A DNA stretch of 64,000 nucleotides, from the NCBI GenBank assembly GCA_028688225.1, contig JAQTYQ010000007.1, positions 62,001-126,000 of the forward strand, read 5' to 3'. A model generated the notes under the pieces. That model saw only the letters and a program-made list of their open reading frames with translations. It was not told where the DNA came from and did no database searches. The position numbers and the translations under genes are program-made. Origin of the DNA: Opitutaceae bacterium (GTDB taxonomy: Bacteria; Verrucomicrobiota; Verrucomicrobiia; Opitutales; Opitutaceae). Of the stretch, positions 33,790-44,863 are shown piece after piece (position 1 is the stretch's first letter; every line of letters starts with the position of its first letter).

Positions 33790-34440
33790 CTACACGGCCA
33801 CGAGAACTTGAGCCCTCGGGAAGCGCACTTTCTTGAGCGCGGCATACTGGTCGCTCGCGGCGCGATAACCCGCGGCTGCGGCCACGACCGCGGTCAACCC
33901 CCGCTGGTCGAGATCGAGGATTTTGTCATATTGGACCGGATCGATGCCTTCCATCGGGCAGGCATCGATGCCGAGCAGCGCGGCGCTGGTCAGAAAGTTG
34001 CCCAGCGCGAGGTAAACCTGCCGGGTGGCCCAGGCTTCCCGGGCGCCTTGATCCCGGTGGTGGACAATGCTGCCGATCATCAGGTCGCGGAAACCGGCCA
34101 GCGTCTCGCGGGGCGCGCCGCGCACCTCGGCAATCCGGTCGAGATACGCGTCGATGTCCTTTTCGCCCAGGTCCTGCTTGATGGCGAAGACCACGAGGTG
34201 CGAGCAGTCGGTCACCTGGCGTTGCCCCCAGGAGGCCGCCACGAGTTTTTCTTTCACTGTGGGATTGGTGACCACAATGAATTTCCACGGCTGCAGACCG
34301 AAAGACGAAGGCGTGAGCACCAGCGCCTCTTCGAGCGCGGCCCAGTCTTGGGAGCCGATCTTCCGCTGCGGATCGAATTGTTTGGTGGCGTAGCGCCAGT
34401 TGAGTTGATGAAGCAGTTGATCGCGGTGAATGGTAGTCAT
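33790..34440 (-). CDS. Nitroreductase-family FMN-dependent NAD(P)H oxidoreductase
   Basis: A 216-residue flavoprotein. Core motifs are WRYATKQFDPQRKI, LTPSSFGLQPWKFIVVTNP, SHLVVFAIKQDL, VYLALGNFLTSAALLGID and CPMEGIDPVQYDKILDLD. Members of this NfsB/YfkO-like subgroup reduce nitroaromatics, quinones or activated alkenes. It is the first gene behind the sigma-54 type promoter at 34484-34500, with an untranslated leader of about 33 bases. No strong ribosome binding site is seen. As lead gene it may define the inducing chemistry, such as electrophilic or aromatic compounds. Confidence 0.88.
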   Translation of the reverse strand: MTTIHRDQLLHQLNWRYATKQFDPQRKIGSQDWAALEEALVLTPSSFGLQPWKFIVVTNPTVKEKLVAASWGQRQVTDCSHLVVFAIKQDLGEKDIDAYLDRIAEVRGAPRETLAGFRDLMIGSIVHHRDQGAREAWATRQVYLALGNFLTSAALLGIDACPMEGIDPVQYDKILDLDQRGLTAVVAAAAGYRAASDQYAALKKVRFPRAQVLVAV

Positions 34441-34483
34441 GTTTCAAAACCGTGCTTGAGGAACATCTGGAGCAAGCGGTTAT

Positions 34484-34500
34484 TGCCAGTCGCATGCCAA
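34484..34500 (-). promoter_or_regulatory. Sigma-54 type promoter (-24/-12) of the nine-gene operon
   Basis: Read on the minus strand the sequence is CTTGGCATGCGACTGGCAA. The -24 element is TTGGCATG (consensus TTGGCACG), the -12 element TGGCA (consensus TTGCA), with the invariant GG and GC separated by exactly 10 bases. The predicted transcription start would be about 33 bases before the nitroreductase ATG at 34440. The adjacent divergent gene encodes a sigma-54 activator, which strongly supports this reading. Confidence 0.75.
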
Positions 34501-34526
34501 GATTTGATTCAAGCCCACAGGCAGCT

Positions 34527-34606
34527 ATTAACCTGATGTTTATTAGCAAAATATGGATTTATTAACCGATGGGTTTCAGGTGAGATTGGACAACGCTTAA
34601 CCGTTT
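34527..34606. promoter_or_regulatory. Three TTAACC-type repeats, candidate activator-binding sites
   Basis: ATTAACCTGATG at 34527-34538, ATTAACCGATG at 34561-34571 and CTTAACCGTTT at 34596-34606 are spaced by 34-35 bases (about three helical turns). They lie upstream of the sigma-54 promoter, where enhancer-binding proteins bind. The third copy extends into an inverted repeat (AACCG...CGGTT to 34615) and abuts the activator gene, so autoregulation is possible. Confidence 0.5.
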
Positions 34607-34620
34607 TTAGCGGTTTTAAG

Positions 34621-36114
<1,494 letters not shown>

Positions 36115-36210
36115 CGTCCCGCGCGCCGGCGACGGGGCCGGCGGCCTGCCCAAAGCCTCACCGCTTTGGCTACGAAACCAAGGCCCCGAACTCGCCGGTA
36201 GATGCAAGAG

Positions 36211-36272
36211 CGTAGCAGCCGACGTGAGGAGGCTGCAGCGAACCATCAGCCTCGTGACCTCGGCTGCTACGC
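36211..36272. repeat. Stem-loop repeat, GTAGCAGCCGACG family
   Basis: GTAGCAGCCGACGTGAGGAG ... CTCGTGACCTCGGCTGCTAC, a fourth copy of the family seen at 1858-1938, 9612-9668 and 12954-13053, here in reversed orientation. It occupies the gap between the convergent activator and kinase genes together with a second GC-rich hairpin (CGCCGGC/GCCGGCG at 36124-36143). Confidence 0.72.
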
Positions 36273-36329
36273 TAGACGCCTTGCGGGTTTCTCCTGCAGG
36301 GATGCGGCTTTGAACCGCTGCGCTTGGGC

Positions 36330-37343
36330 TCAGGCCGCGGGGCCAAGCGCCAGCGCCCGGGTCTTCACCCCGGACCAGTGGCGGTCGGGGATGATCGCCC
36401 CGAGGTGGCGCACGGTCTCGGCGCCCATTAGCGACGCCAGCGCGCCGCAGGCCGGCAGCGGCCAGCCGCGCAGGTGGCCGAAGAGGAAACCGGCGGCCCA
36501 GGCGTCGCCGGCGCCGTTGGTATCGACCACGGAGGAAACCGTGACCGGAGCGACGCGGTGGAGGGTGTCGCCCTGCGCCAGCCAGGCGCCGTCCTGGCCG
36601 ATCTTCACGGCGGCGAGGACCCCGTGGCCGGCGAGCCGGCGGGCGAGCGCGGCATAATCGGAGGCATCGTCCTGAAACAGCGCGCGGATTTCGTCTTCGT
36701 TGGCGAAGACCACATCGAGGCCGCGCCGGAGTTGCGCCAGCAGCCAGTCGCGGGAGGCGTGGACCACCTCGAACGAGGCCAGATCGAGGCTGACGGTGCA
36801 GCCGGCGGCGCGCGCGGCATCCAGCACGGCGTCGGCCAGGGCCCGGTTGAAGACCAGATAGCCCTCGATGTGGGCGTGGCGGCAGCCGCGGAAATCGGCC
36901 GGCGAGATCTCCGCCGGCGCCAGCGTCATCGCGGCGGCGAGGCAGGTGCGCATCGTGCGCTGGGCGTCGGGCGTGACCAGGGCCAGGCAGCGGGCGTTGG
37001 GTTGGGGGCCGTGCTTGAAGCGGCGGCCGTCGACGCCGGCCGCCTCGAACCGGCGACGGTAGGCCCGCGCCAGCTCGTCCCCGCCGAGCTTGCCTAGGAA
37101 GGTCGTGCGCAGGCCGAGGCGGGCGGCGTTGAAGATGGTGTTGGCCGCCGAGCCGCCGGTGGTGCAGGCCGGCTCACGGTCGAGCAGCGACAGGATGCGT
37201 TGCATCTCGACATGGTCGACGAGCACCATGCCGCCTTTTGCGCCCCCGACGCGGGGAAGAAACGCATCGGGCACCGGCGCGAGCAGATCCATGATCGGCG
37301 AACCGACGCCGATCAGGTCAAAGGAAGCGGGAGACGGCTTCAT
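36330..37343 (-). CDS. PfkB-family carbohydrate/nucleoside kinase
   Basis: A 337-residue ribokinase-like kinase. GVGSPIMDLLAPVPDAFL at the start and a glycine-rich CTTGGSAANTIFNAARLGLR are typical for adenosine kinase-like members. The C-terminal signature SVVDTNGAGDAWAAGFLFG contains the catalytic Asp and anion hole. FANEDEIRALF is the family PfkB signature region with a conserved Asn-Glu. Adenosine, inosine or a sugar could be the substrate; the adenosine kinase-like N-terminus favours a nucleoside. Minus strand, ending near the repeat cluster. Confidence 0.87.
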   Translation of the reverse strand: MKPSPASFDLIGVGSPIMDLLAPVPDAFLPRVGGAKGGMVLVDHVEMQRILSLLDREPACTTGGSAANTIFNAARLGLRTTFLGKLGGDELARAYRRRFEAAGVDGRRFKHGPQPNARCLALVTPDAQRTMRTCLAAAMTLAPAEISPADFRGCRHAHIEGYLVFNRALADAVLDAARAAGCTVSLDLASFEVVHASRDWLLAQLRRGLDVVFANEDEIRALFQDDASDYAALARRLAGHGVLAAVKIGQDGAWLAQGDTLHRVAPVTVSSVVDTNGAGDAWAAGFLFGHLRGWPLPACGALASLMGAETVRHLGAIIPDRHWSGVKTRALALGPAA

Positions 37344-37367
37344 GCGGCACCGGCGCGACAGGTCCCG

Positions 37368-37787
37368 TCAATTGGTCACTGTCAGGCTCGTGGCCAGCAG
37401 CGGCTCGTCATCGATCTCGATGAGAATGGAATACTCGCCCGCCTGCGGGAAGGAGAGGTTGCGGATCTCGTTGATGAGGTTGATGCGGTGGAGCGGGCTC
37501 TGCGATTCGAAGGGCCGCTCGATCAACGCGGCGGGGCTGGTCGGATCGAGACTCATGGAGATGCGGATGCGGTGCTGTCCGGGTGACACGTCGGTGAGCG
37601 TCAGGAACCAGATCATGAACGGGTGCGTCACGGGGAAGGCGCGCGCCTTGATGTTCGAGAACACGCCGAGGATGGTATGCTTGCCGGAAGCCGGGTCGAT
37701 ATGCACGCCGTCGCAGGTCATCCAGACGAGCAGTTGCGGCTTCGATTGCACGGCCCGAACATGGGCGGCGCGGGCGGCGGACCGCAA
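37368..37787 (-). CDS. DUF6941-like protein
   Basis: A 139-residue protein. PQLLVWMTCDGVHIDPASGK, HTILGVFSNIKARAFPVTHP and FMIWFLTLTDVSPGQHRIRI form a beta-rich domain of the small family often annotated DUF6941, with a C-terminal strand AGEYSILIEIDDEPLLATSL. No catalytic residues or signal peptide are recognisable. Start uncertain: an internal GTG at 37751 begins VQSKPQLL and fits the core better than the ATG at 37787. It lies 24 bases behind the kinase start on the same strand, so it may be cotranscribed upstream of it. Confidence 0.62.
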   Translation of the reverse strand: MRSAARAAHVRAVQSKPQLLVWMTCDGVHIDPASGKHTILGVFSNIKARAFPVTHPFMIWFLTLTDVSPGQHRIRISMSLDPTSPAALIERPFESQSPLHRINLINEIRNLSFPQAGEYSILIEIDDEPLLATSLTVTN

Positions 37788-37831
37788 TCTTTTTGGTGAC
37801 GAACGGCGCGCCTCGCGGTCAAACTGGCGGC

Positions 37832-38023
37832 ATGGAGGCTTTTCTGAACCTGCTGGCGCCGCTGGCCGCCTATCCCCGCTGGTTCGTGATCACCTGCCTC
37901 GTGCTGGTCGCGCTGGGGGTGGGGTGGGTGCTGGTGAAGCTGGTCAAGTGGACGCTCTATCTGGCGTTCGCGGCGGTGCTGCTGGCCCTGGTGCTGGCCG
38001 CGGCGGCCTGGCTGCTGGGCTGA
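37832..38023 (+). CDS. Small hydrophobic membrane protein
   Basis: A 63-residue protein with two adjacent membrane segments: YPRWFVITCLVLVALGVGW and KWTLYLAFAAVLLALVLAAA. ATG at 37832 is preferred over an upstream in-frame start because it begins just before the first helix. No homologue is recognised. It lies 90 bases upstream of pyrG on the same strand. I regard the coding call as moderately supported by the clean two-helix translation. Confidence 0.5.
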   Translation: MEAFLNLLAPLAAYPRWFVITCLVLVALGVGWVLVKLVKWTLYLAFAAVLLALVLAAAAWLLG

Positions 38024-39760
<1,737 letters not shown>

Positions 39761-39778
39761 TTTTTGTCCTTCCGCACA

Positions 39779-39818
39779 AGTGATTCCATCCGTGTAATCC
39801 GCGTGATCCGCGGTTAAG
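39779..39818. repeat. ATCCGTG-type repeat fragment
   Basis: AGTGATTCCATCCGTGTAAT followed by CCGCGTGATCCGCGGTTAAG lies between pyrG and kdsA. It matches the motif pattern in the longer copies at 8929-9035 and 21414-21492. Confidence 0.55.
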
Positions 39819-39839
39819 TTGAACTGCCAATTCAGGCTC

Positions 39840-40634
39840 ATGCTCTTCGACCCCTCCAGACTCCTCCTCATCGCCGGTCCGTGCTCGCTGGAAAACGAGG
39901 GCGTGTGCCGGGCGGTGGCGGAAAAACTGCTCGCCCTGGCGCTCAAACAGCCCGAGGTGCAGGTCGTCTTCAAAGGCTCGTTCGACAAGGCCAACCGCAC
40001 CTCCCTCGCCGGCCTCCGCGGCACCGGCCTGGAGGCCGGCCTCGAACTCCTCACCATGGTCCGGCGCGACTATGGCCTGCCCGTGCTGACGGATGTGCAC
40101 GAAACGGCGCAGGCCCCGGTGGTGGCCAGGATCTGCGACGTCCTCCAGATTCCCGCGTTTCTCTGCCGGCAGACCGACCTGCTCCTGGCTGCCGCGGCGA
40201 CGGGACGGGTGGTCAACGTGAAGAAAGGCCAGTTTCTTTCCCCGCAGGAGATGCCGTTTGTCGTCGCCAAGCTGAAGCAGGGCGGCGCGAAGGAAATCTG
40301 GCAGACGGAGCGCGGCACCACGTTCGGCTATCAGAACCTGATCGTCGACATGCGGGGCTTCACCCTCATGAAGGCCAACGGCTGGCCGGCCATCTTCGAC
40401 GCTTCGCACAGCGTGCAGCTGCCCGGCGCCGCCGGGGGCAAAAGCGGAGGCCAGCGCGAGTTCATCCCGCCGCTGGCGAAAGCCGCCCTCGCGGCCGGCG
40501 CCGACGGACTGTTCCTCGAAACCCATCCCGATCCCGCCCAGGCGATCTCCGACGCCGACAGCCAGCTGCCCCTGGACGAGTTGCCCGGGTTTGTTGAACG
40601 CTGTCTCGCCGTCTGGCGCGCGGTGCGGGATTAA
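39840..40634 (+). CDS. kdsA: 3-deoxy-8-phosphooctulonate synthase (KDO-8-P synthase)
   Basis: Condenses arabinose-5-phosphate and PEP to KDO-8-phosphate for lipopolysaccharide inner core. A 264-residue TIM-barrel protein with [71 protein letters not shown] and [12 protein letters not shown]. The Cys in AGPCS and the conserved GQF-x-SP support identity. ATG at 39840 is just before the conserved LLLIAGPC strand. Its presence implies an outer membrane with LPS. Confidence 0.95.
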   Translation: MLFDPSRLLLIAGPCSLENEGVCRAVAEKLLALALKQPEVQVVFKGSFDKANRTSLAGLRGTGLEAGLELLTMVRRDYGLPVLTDVHETAQAPVVARICDVLQIPAFLCRQTDLLLAAAATGRVVNVKKGQFLSPQEMPFVVAKLKQGGAKEIWQTERGTTFGYQNLIVDMRGFTLMKANGWPAIFDASHSVQLPGAAGGKSGGQREFIPPLAKAALAAGADGLFLETHPDPAQAISDADSQLPLDELPGFVERCLAVWRAVRD

Positions 40635-40736
40635 AAAGACCGGGCGCCGCCCTCCCGGATTTCCGCGCCCCGGCGTTGACCACGCCGTTATGGCGGCGTA
40701 ATTATTCTCGTTCTCCGTAAAAACCTCCGAAACTGC

Positions 40737-42350
40737 ATGGAAACCTTCCTGATCGACGTGCCCGTTCCCTCGATGGGCGCCACGGTAAATGAACTGACGG
40801 TCATTGATCTGCTCGTCACGCCCGGGGCCCGGATCACGAAGGGCCAGAAGATCGCCGAACTGGAGAGCGACAAGTCGGTGTTTGATTTCGAGGCGCCGTG
40901 CGCCGGCACGGTGATGGCGGTGCAGGGGCGGGCGGGCGACATCCTGCCCTCCGGGGCGCCGTTCCTGCGCATCGAAACGGCCGACAACAGCTTGAAACAC
41001 CTGCAAGTGAAGGAGTCAGGGGTCAGGAGGCCAGAGGCAGGAGTCAGGAGTCGGGAGAAGGGAAGGGCTGCTGCTGGATCAACACTGCGAGCGGAAGTTC
41101 CTGCGACGAAGTCGTCGGACGTGTCTCCGGCCTCCGGTCTCCGGTCTCCGGCCCCCGCGGTTCAATGGACGCCGCGGGCCTCGAAGTTGGCCCAGGAGGC
41201 CGGCCTTGATCCCGCGGCACTCGCAGACATCCCGGCCACCGGCCCTGGCGGACGCATTTCGGGTGACGACGTGGCGCGCTACCTCGCCGGACCCGGGGGG
41301 GCGCAGTCCCGGATTCCAAGCGCCCAACCTCCGCCGGCCGCGACCGGCTTTGAGTCTTTTGCCACCGAGACCGTCTGCGTCGCCGGCATCGGGTTTGCCG
41401 TCCCGGACAATGTGCGGGCCAACAGCGAGATCCTGAAGGCCTTCCCGAAGATGACCGAGGCGGAGATCGTCAAGCTCACCGGCATCCAGGAGCGGCGTTT
41501 CGCCGGCGAGGATGAGACCGCCACCCATCTGGCCGCCATCGCCGTGCAGCACGCGCTGGCGCAGGCGCGCGTCCATGTGAGTGAAATTGACGGCATCATC
41601 ATGGCGACGCTGCTGCCCGACCAGCCGGTGCCCAGTGCCGCCAGCGGCCTGGCCCGGCATCTCGGCATCAAGACGGCGCTTGCCTTCGACCTGAACGCCG
41701 CCTGCGCCGGCTGGCTCTACGCCCTCGAGGTCGGCCGCGCGCTGATCCGCGCCGGCACCGCCAAAAAACTGCTGGTCGTCACGGCCGAACTGCTCTCGCG
41801 CATCACCAACCCGAAGGACCACAGCACGGCCTTCCTTTTCGGCGACGGCGCCGGCGCGGCCGTGCTGGTTGAAGCCGGCGGCGGGCACCGCCTCAACCGG
41901 ATGCATCTGAGCGGTGATGCCAGCTTTTTCGAGGCGATCCAGCGTCCCGGCGGCGGCGCCATGCGCCCGATGCCGCAACCCAACGGGGATGATCTGCATC
42001 ACTTTTACCTGCAGATGAACGGGGCGGTCGTCTTTCGGAATGCGGTGATCGCCTTTGCCGACATCATCGAGCGCACCCTGCGGCGCCACCGCCTGGGGCC
42101 GGAGGATGTGCAATGGGTGGTCCCGCATCAGGCCAACGAGCGTATCCTCAAGGCCGTCAGCAAGCGGGTCGGCATTTCCTACGAAAAATTTGTCGTCACC
42201 CTCGGCAAGTATGGCAACACCTCGGCGGCGTCGGTCTCGATGGCGCTCGGCTGGGCGGCCGAGGAGGGCATCTTCCGCGCCGGCGACAAGATCGTGTGCT
42301 GCGCGGTCGGCGCCGGCTTCACCTACGCGGGCGGACTGCTGACGTGGTAG
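40737..42350 (+). CDS. Fusion: lipoyl domain + E3-binding domain + beta-ketoacyl-ACP synthase III-like
   Basis: A 537-residue protein with three modules. (1) Residues 1-85: lipoyl domain with the lipoylation site in ELESDKSVFDFEAP (Lys46). (2) About 140-185: peripheral subunit-binding domain, TPRASKLAQEAGLDPAALAD and PATGPGGRISGDDVARYL, as in E2 subunits of 2-oxoacid dehydrogenases. (3) About 215-537: KAS III thiolase fold with the triad Cys323 (DLNAACAGWLYAL), His464 (PHQANERIL) and Asn494 (GKYGNTSAAS); His-Asn spacing equals that of FabH. The E2 acyltransferase core is absent. The linker at about 95-140 is encoded by low-complexity repeat DNA. It probably takes an acyl group from the lipoyl arm to start fatty acid or polyketide synthesis (inference). 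No other FabH is visible in the window. Confidence 0.88.
   Translation: METFLIDVPVPSMGATVNELTVIDLLVTPGARITKGQKIAELESDKSVFDFEAPCAGTVMAVQGRAGDILPSGAPFLRIETADNSLKHLQVKESGVRRPEAGVRSREKGRAAAGSTLRAEVPATKSSDVSPASGLRSPAPAVQWTPRASKLAQEAGLDPAALADIPATGPGGRISGDDVARYLAGPGGAQSRIPSAQPPPAATGFESFATETVCVAGIGFAVPDNVRANSEILKAFPKMTEAEIVKLTGIQERRFAGEDETATHLAAIAVQHALAQARVHVSEIDGIIMATLLPDQPVPSAASGLARHLGIKTALAFDLNAACAGWLYALEVGRALIRAGTAKKLLVVTAELLSRITNPKDHSTAFLFGDGAGAAVLVEAGGGHRLNRMHLSGDASFFEAIQRPGGGAMRPMPQPNGDDLHHFYLQMNGAVVFRNAVIAFADIIERTLRRHRLGPEDVQWVVPHQANERILKAVSKRVGISYEKFVVTLGKYGNTSAASVSMALGWAAEEGIFRAGDKIVCCAVGAGFTYAGGLLTW
41015..41165. repeat. Low-complexity repeat coding for the KAS III fusion linker
   Basis: Units such as GAGTCAGGGGTCAGGAGGCC and CTCCGGTCTCCGGTCTCCGG resemble the tracts in dnaE and upstream of it. 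It lies between the lipoyl and E3-binding domains and encodes a Ser/Ala/Pro-rich flexible segment. Confidence 0.6.
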
Positions 42351-42600
42351 CGGCGCGGGTCTCGGCCCGCGGGTTGGGAATGCGGCGATGTGCGATGGTC
42401 CGCTGCAGGGCCGTCGGAGGTCACCCATGGGCAGCTGAGGCGAAATTCAGGTTGCAAATCTTTCCAAAGAGTAGAAACATGGCGTCCGTGTGGGTTTGGG
42501 TTTTCGTGGAAAAGAACCCCCCGACCGCCTCCTCGCTCTGCGCAGGCCAGCCCGCCGCGGGGCGAGCGTCCAACTCCGCCCCTAAGAAAAAAGGAATGCC

Positions 42601-42900
42601 ATGCCCTGGAAGAATAATCCCCCGGTCCCGCCGCAGAGAAACGCCGCCGCTGGACCCAAGGCTCCGGTGAAGACCCTCCGTCTCGGCCGTATCAAGGCGG
42701 CCGTGTGGGAGAACGAAACCGAGAAGCAGAAGTTCTACAATGTGACCTTCGCCCGCGCCTACTTGGACGAGGCGAAGAACTGGCACGACGCCGACAGCTT
42801 CGGTCGCGACGACCTCCTGCTGCTCGCGAAGCTGGCCGACCAGGCGCACACGTTCATCTTCGAGCAGTGCGCGCACGCGAAGGCCGAGGTAGGTGAGTAA
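42601..42900 (+). CDS. Conserved hypothetical protein
   Basis: A 99-residue basic protein, clear ribosome binding site (AAAAAAGGAATGCCATG). After an unstructured N-terminus the core reads KTLRLGRIKAAVWENETEKQ, KFYNVTFARAYLDEAKNWHD and DSFGRDDLLLLAKLADQAHT. This matches a small family often found in Planctomycetes and Verrucomicrobiota and on mobile elements, with no assigned function that I can name. No signal peptide or membrane helix. It stands alone before a REP-transposase region. Confidence 0.72.
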   Translation: MPWKNNPPVPPQRNAAAGPKAPVKTLRLGRIKAAVWENETEKQKFYNVTFARAYLDEAKNWHDADSFGRDDLLLLAKLADQAHTFIFEQCAHAKAEVGE

Positions 42901-42960
42901 TTCTGGGCCCTTCGTGCGGTCGCCGACTCCATCCGCCCAATGGACTGGCCGCGCAGGTGG

Positions 42961-42982
42961 AGCGCGTTGACCCCAACGCGCT
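42961..42982. repeat. REP hairpin 1
   Basis: AGCGCGTTGACCCCAACGCGCT: 9-bp arms AGCGCGTTG/CAACGCGCT with a 4-base loop. Similar hairpins at 43081-43102, 43540-43561 and 43625-43646 surround a REP-associated transposase. Confidence 0.85.
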
Positions 42983-43029
42983 GATGGGGTGCCCGCATGC
43001 AGACTTAGCAGCACAGCATTGAAAGGAAT

Positions 43030-43563
43030 ATGCGCCTTTGCGATATTGTGAGTCCGTCACCGACGGCGGTTGTTTGGAAAAGCGCGTTGAGGTCAACGCG
43101 CTCCACCTGCGCGCGAGACTACCCAAAACGGCTACATCACCGAACACCCGACTGGGTCCGGACGGGCACGCTGTTCCATGTGCGTATTCGCGTCGCAGCG
43201 GAGCAATCTCCGTTGCTGACCGAACCTGCGCTGGCAGCGGCATTGCTGGCTGCTGCGCACCGCTACCACGACTTGGGACGCTGGTGGTGTGAATTGTTCC
43301 TGCTGATGCCCGATCACCTGCACGCGATGCTGGCTTTTCCCGGCGAACCGGGCATGGCGATTGTGTTGCGCGATTGGAAACGAGGTACTGCGCGCTTCCA
43401 AGACGTACAATGGCAGGAGAACTTCTTCGATCATCGGATCCGCCACTCTCGTGAGAAGATGACCACGTGGGCGTACATCCATCGTAATCCGGTGGCGAAG
43501 GGCTTGTGCCGGGAGGACGATCATTGGCCCTACTGGTGGAGCGCGTTGACCGCAACGCGCTGA
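43030..43563 (+). CDS. REP-associated tyrosine transposase (RAYT)
   Basis: A Y1 HUH-type single-strand transposase of the IS200-like superfamily that binds REP hairpins. Recognisable parts are HVRIRVAAEQSPLL, the HUH motif in LLMPDHLHAMLAF, a helix with DWKRGTARFQDVQWQENFFD and the catalytic Tyr region TWAYIHRNPVAKGLC. The 177-residue frame starts upstream of REP hairpin 2, whose DNA is translated near the N-terminus (ALRSTRSTCA), and ends on REP hairpin 3. The real start could be later, near TLFHVRIR. Gene plus flanking hairpins form a REPtron. Confidence 0.82.
   Translation: MRLCDIVSPSPTAVVWKSALRSTRSTCARDYPKRLHHRTPDWVRTGTLFHVRIRVAAEQSPLLTEPALAAALLAAAHRYHDLGRWWCELFLLMPDHLHAMLAFPGEPGMAIVLRDWKRGTARFQDVQWQENFFDHRIRHSREKMTTWAYIHRNPVAKGLCREDDHWPYWWSALTATR
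43081..43102. repeat. REP hairpin 2
   Basis: AGCGCGTTGAGGTCAACGCGCT, perfect 22-base palindrome. It lies in the 5' part of the RAYT reading frame. Confidence 0.85.
43540..43561. repeat. REP hairpin 3
   Basis: AGCGCGTTGACCGCAACGCGCT, a 9-bp stem, overlapping the last codons of the RAYT gene. Confidence 0.85.
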
Positions 43564-43624
43564 TGCCGGATGTGTGAACGCAATCGCCGGCTCCGTTCGC
43601 CCAACGGACTGGCCGCACTGGTGG

Positions 43625-43646
43625 AGCGCGTTGACCTCAACGTGCT
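43625..43646. repeat. REP hairpin 4
   Basis: AGCGCGTTGACCTCAACGTGCT, one mismatch in the stem. The 25-35 bases upstream (CCAACGGACTGGCCGCACTG) match those of REP hairpin 1 (CCAATGGACTGGCCGCGCAG). Confidence 0.8.
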
Positions 43647-43726
43647 GAGAAATGATGACGCTTCCAGATTGGCGCGCCGCGGTGCGCCAATGGCTGATCG
43701 CGCCCGCGACTGACGCGGCCGGTCCG

Positions 43727-44680
43727 CTATTCCTGTCCGATGCGGTTCCGCACGATCTCCAGCAACTGCCGGACAATGGCCGGACGCTCCGGATTGATGT
43801 GTCCGCCCTCGGTCCAGATGAGTTCCTTCGGGTTGCCCGCCACGGCATAGAGGTGCTCCACCATGGGCCGGGGCAGTCGTTCGTCGTTTTGGGCGCCAAT
43901 CACGACCAACGGCCGGGGTGCGATGCGTCTCGCCCATTCCCCGGTGTCAAATGACCGGCCATAGGCAAGGAGATGCAGCAGGGTCGCGGTCTGTCCCCGC
44001 AGCCAGTCGCTTTGCACGCGGTTTCTGAGGCTGTACTCGATCCAGGCCCGGTTGTCCGCGCCGCAGTGGATCATCCAGACACGCCGGAAGCGCTGATCCA
44101 GCGCCCCGGCCACGGCGGCGAAAGGAGCGCCGAGGCTGACTCCGACGATTTCGACCCGGCTCCCGTCAATCCATGGCTGGCGCTCCAGCCAATCCAAGGC
44201 CAGGGATATCGCCGGCGGAGTATCCAGCAGTCCCTGCTGGATTAACGGCACCGCGGCGATGGCCTGCCGCCAGCCGCGGATTTTTTCCGGCCCCTCGTAG
44301 GGATAGTCGAGTGCCGCCACCACCAGCGATCCGGGATCGCCCACCACCTCGATGGCATTGCGACCGGTGCGGTGGCCGCCGAGGAGGATGACGAGCGGCA
44401 GCGGCCGGGTCTGCGTTGCCGGGTGGAGCACGCGCAGGGCGACCACCAGGCCGGTATCGGAGGTCACGCGGACCGTTTCGCTCAGGAAGGTGCCGGCGGC
44501 CAGACGGTCGGATTTAACCTCGGCGGAGATCAGAACTCCCCGGCGTTGGACAAAGTACTCGTGCCGGGGGCGCAGGTGGCCTGCCAGCCACGATGCGGGA
44601 AACGCGATCATCGCGAACACGGCGATCATGATCAGGAGTCCCGGATGGATTCCGGCGTTCTTGGGGACAGGACGATTCAT
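43727..44680 (-). CDS. Membrane-anchored alpha/beta hydrolase
   Basis: A 317-residue hydrolase with an N-terminal membrane anchor or uncleaved signal (GLLIMIAVFAMIAFPASWLA). Domain motifs: PLVILLGGHRTGRNAIEVVG, SLVVAALDYPYEG, nucleophile elbow IVGVSLGAPFAAV, acid in IGAQNDERLPRPM and His in WTEGGHINPERP. This arrangement fits an esterase or acyl hydrolase in the envelope. Divergent from the GH28-like gene with about 180 bases between, so a joint role in pectic or plant glycan breakdown (for example deacetylation) is possible but unproven. Confidence 0.83.
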   Translation of the reverse strand: MNRPVPKNAGIHPGLLIMIAVFAMIAFPASWLAGHLRPRHEYFVQRRGVLISAEVKSDRLAAGTFLSETVRVTSDTGLVVALRVLHPATQTRPLPLVILLGGHRTGRNAIEVVGDPGSLVVAALDYPYEGPEKIRGWRQAIAAVPLIQQGLLDTPPAISLALDWLERQPWIDGSRVEIVGVSLGAPFAAVAGALDQRFRRVWMIHCGADNRAWIEYSLRNRVQSDWLRGQTATLLHLLAYGRSFDTGEWARRIAPRPLVVIGAQNDERLPRPMVEHLYAVAGNPKELIWTEGGHINPERPAIVRQLLEIVRNRIGQE

Positions 44681-44863
44681 GCGGTTTTCATGATCTTGCT
44701 GCCGTCCATCCAGGGGTTCCTGCAGTCATCTCCAAGCCAGGCCAGCCGTCCGCACCGGTGCAATCGCGCAACCAATTCGGGATGCCCGCATTCGCCCAAC
44801 GGCTTCCTGCAAATACCAGTTTGGCCGAGGATGTCGATCCCTTGGTTTGACCTTTCCCGTGAA

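Noticed and set aside
34441-34620. A sigma-70 promoter for the nine-gene operon
   Set aside because: The region is AT-rich and weak -10-like strings exist, but none has a convincing -35 at 16-18 bases. The -24/-12 match with the adjacent activator is the stronger reading.
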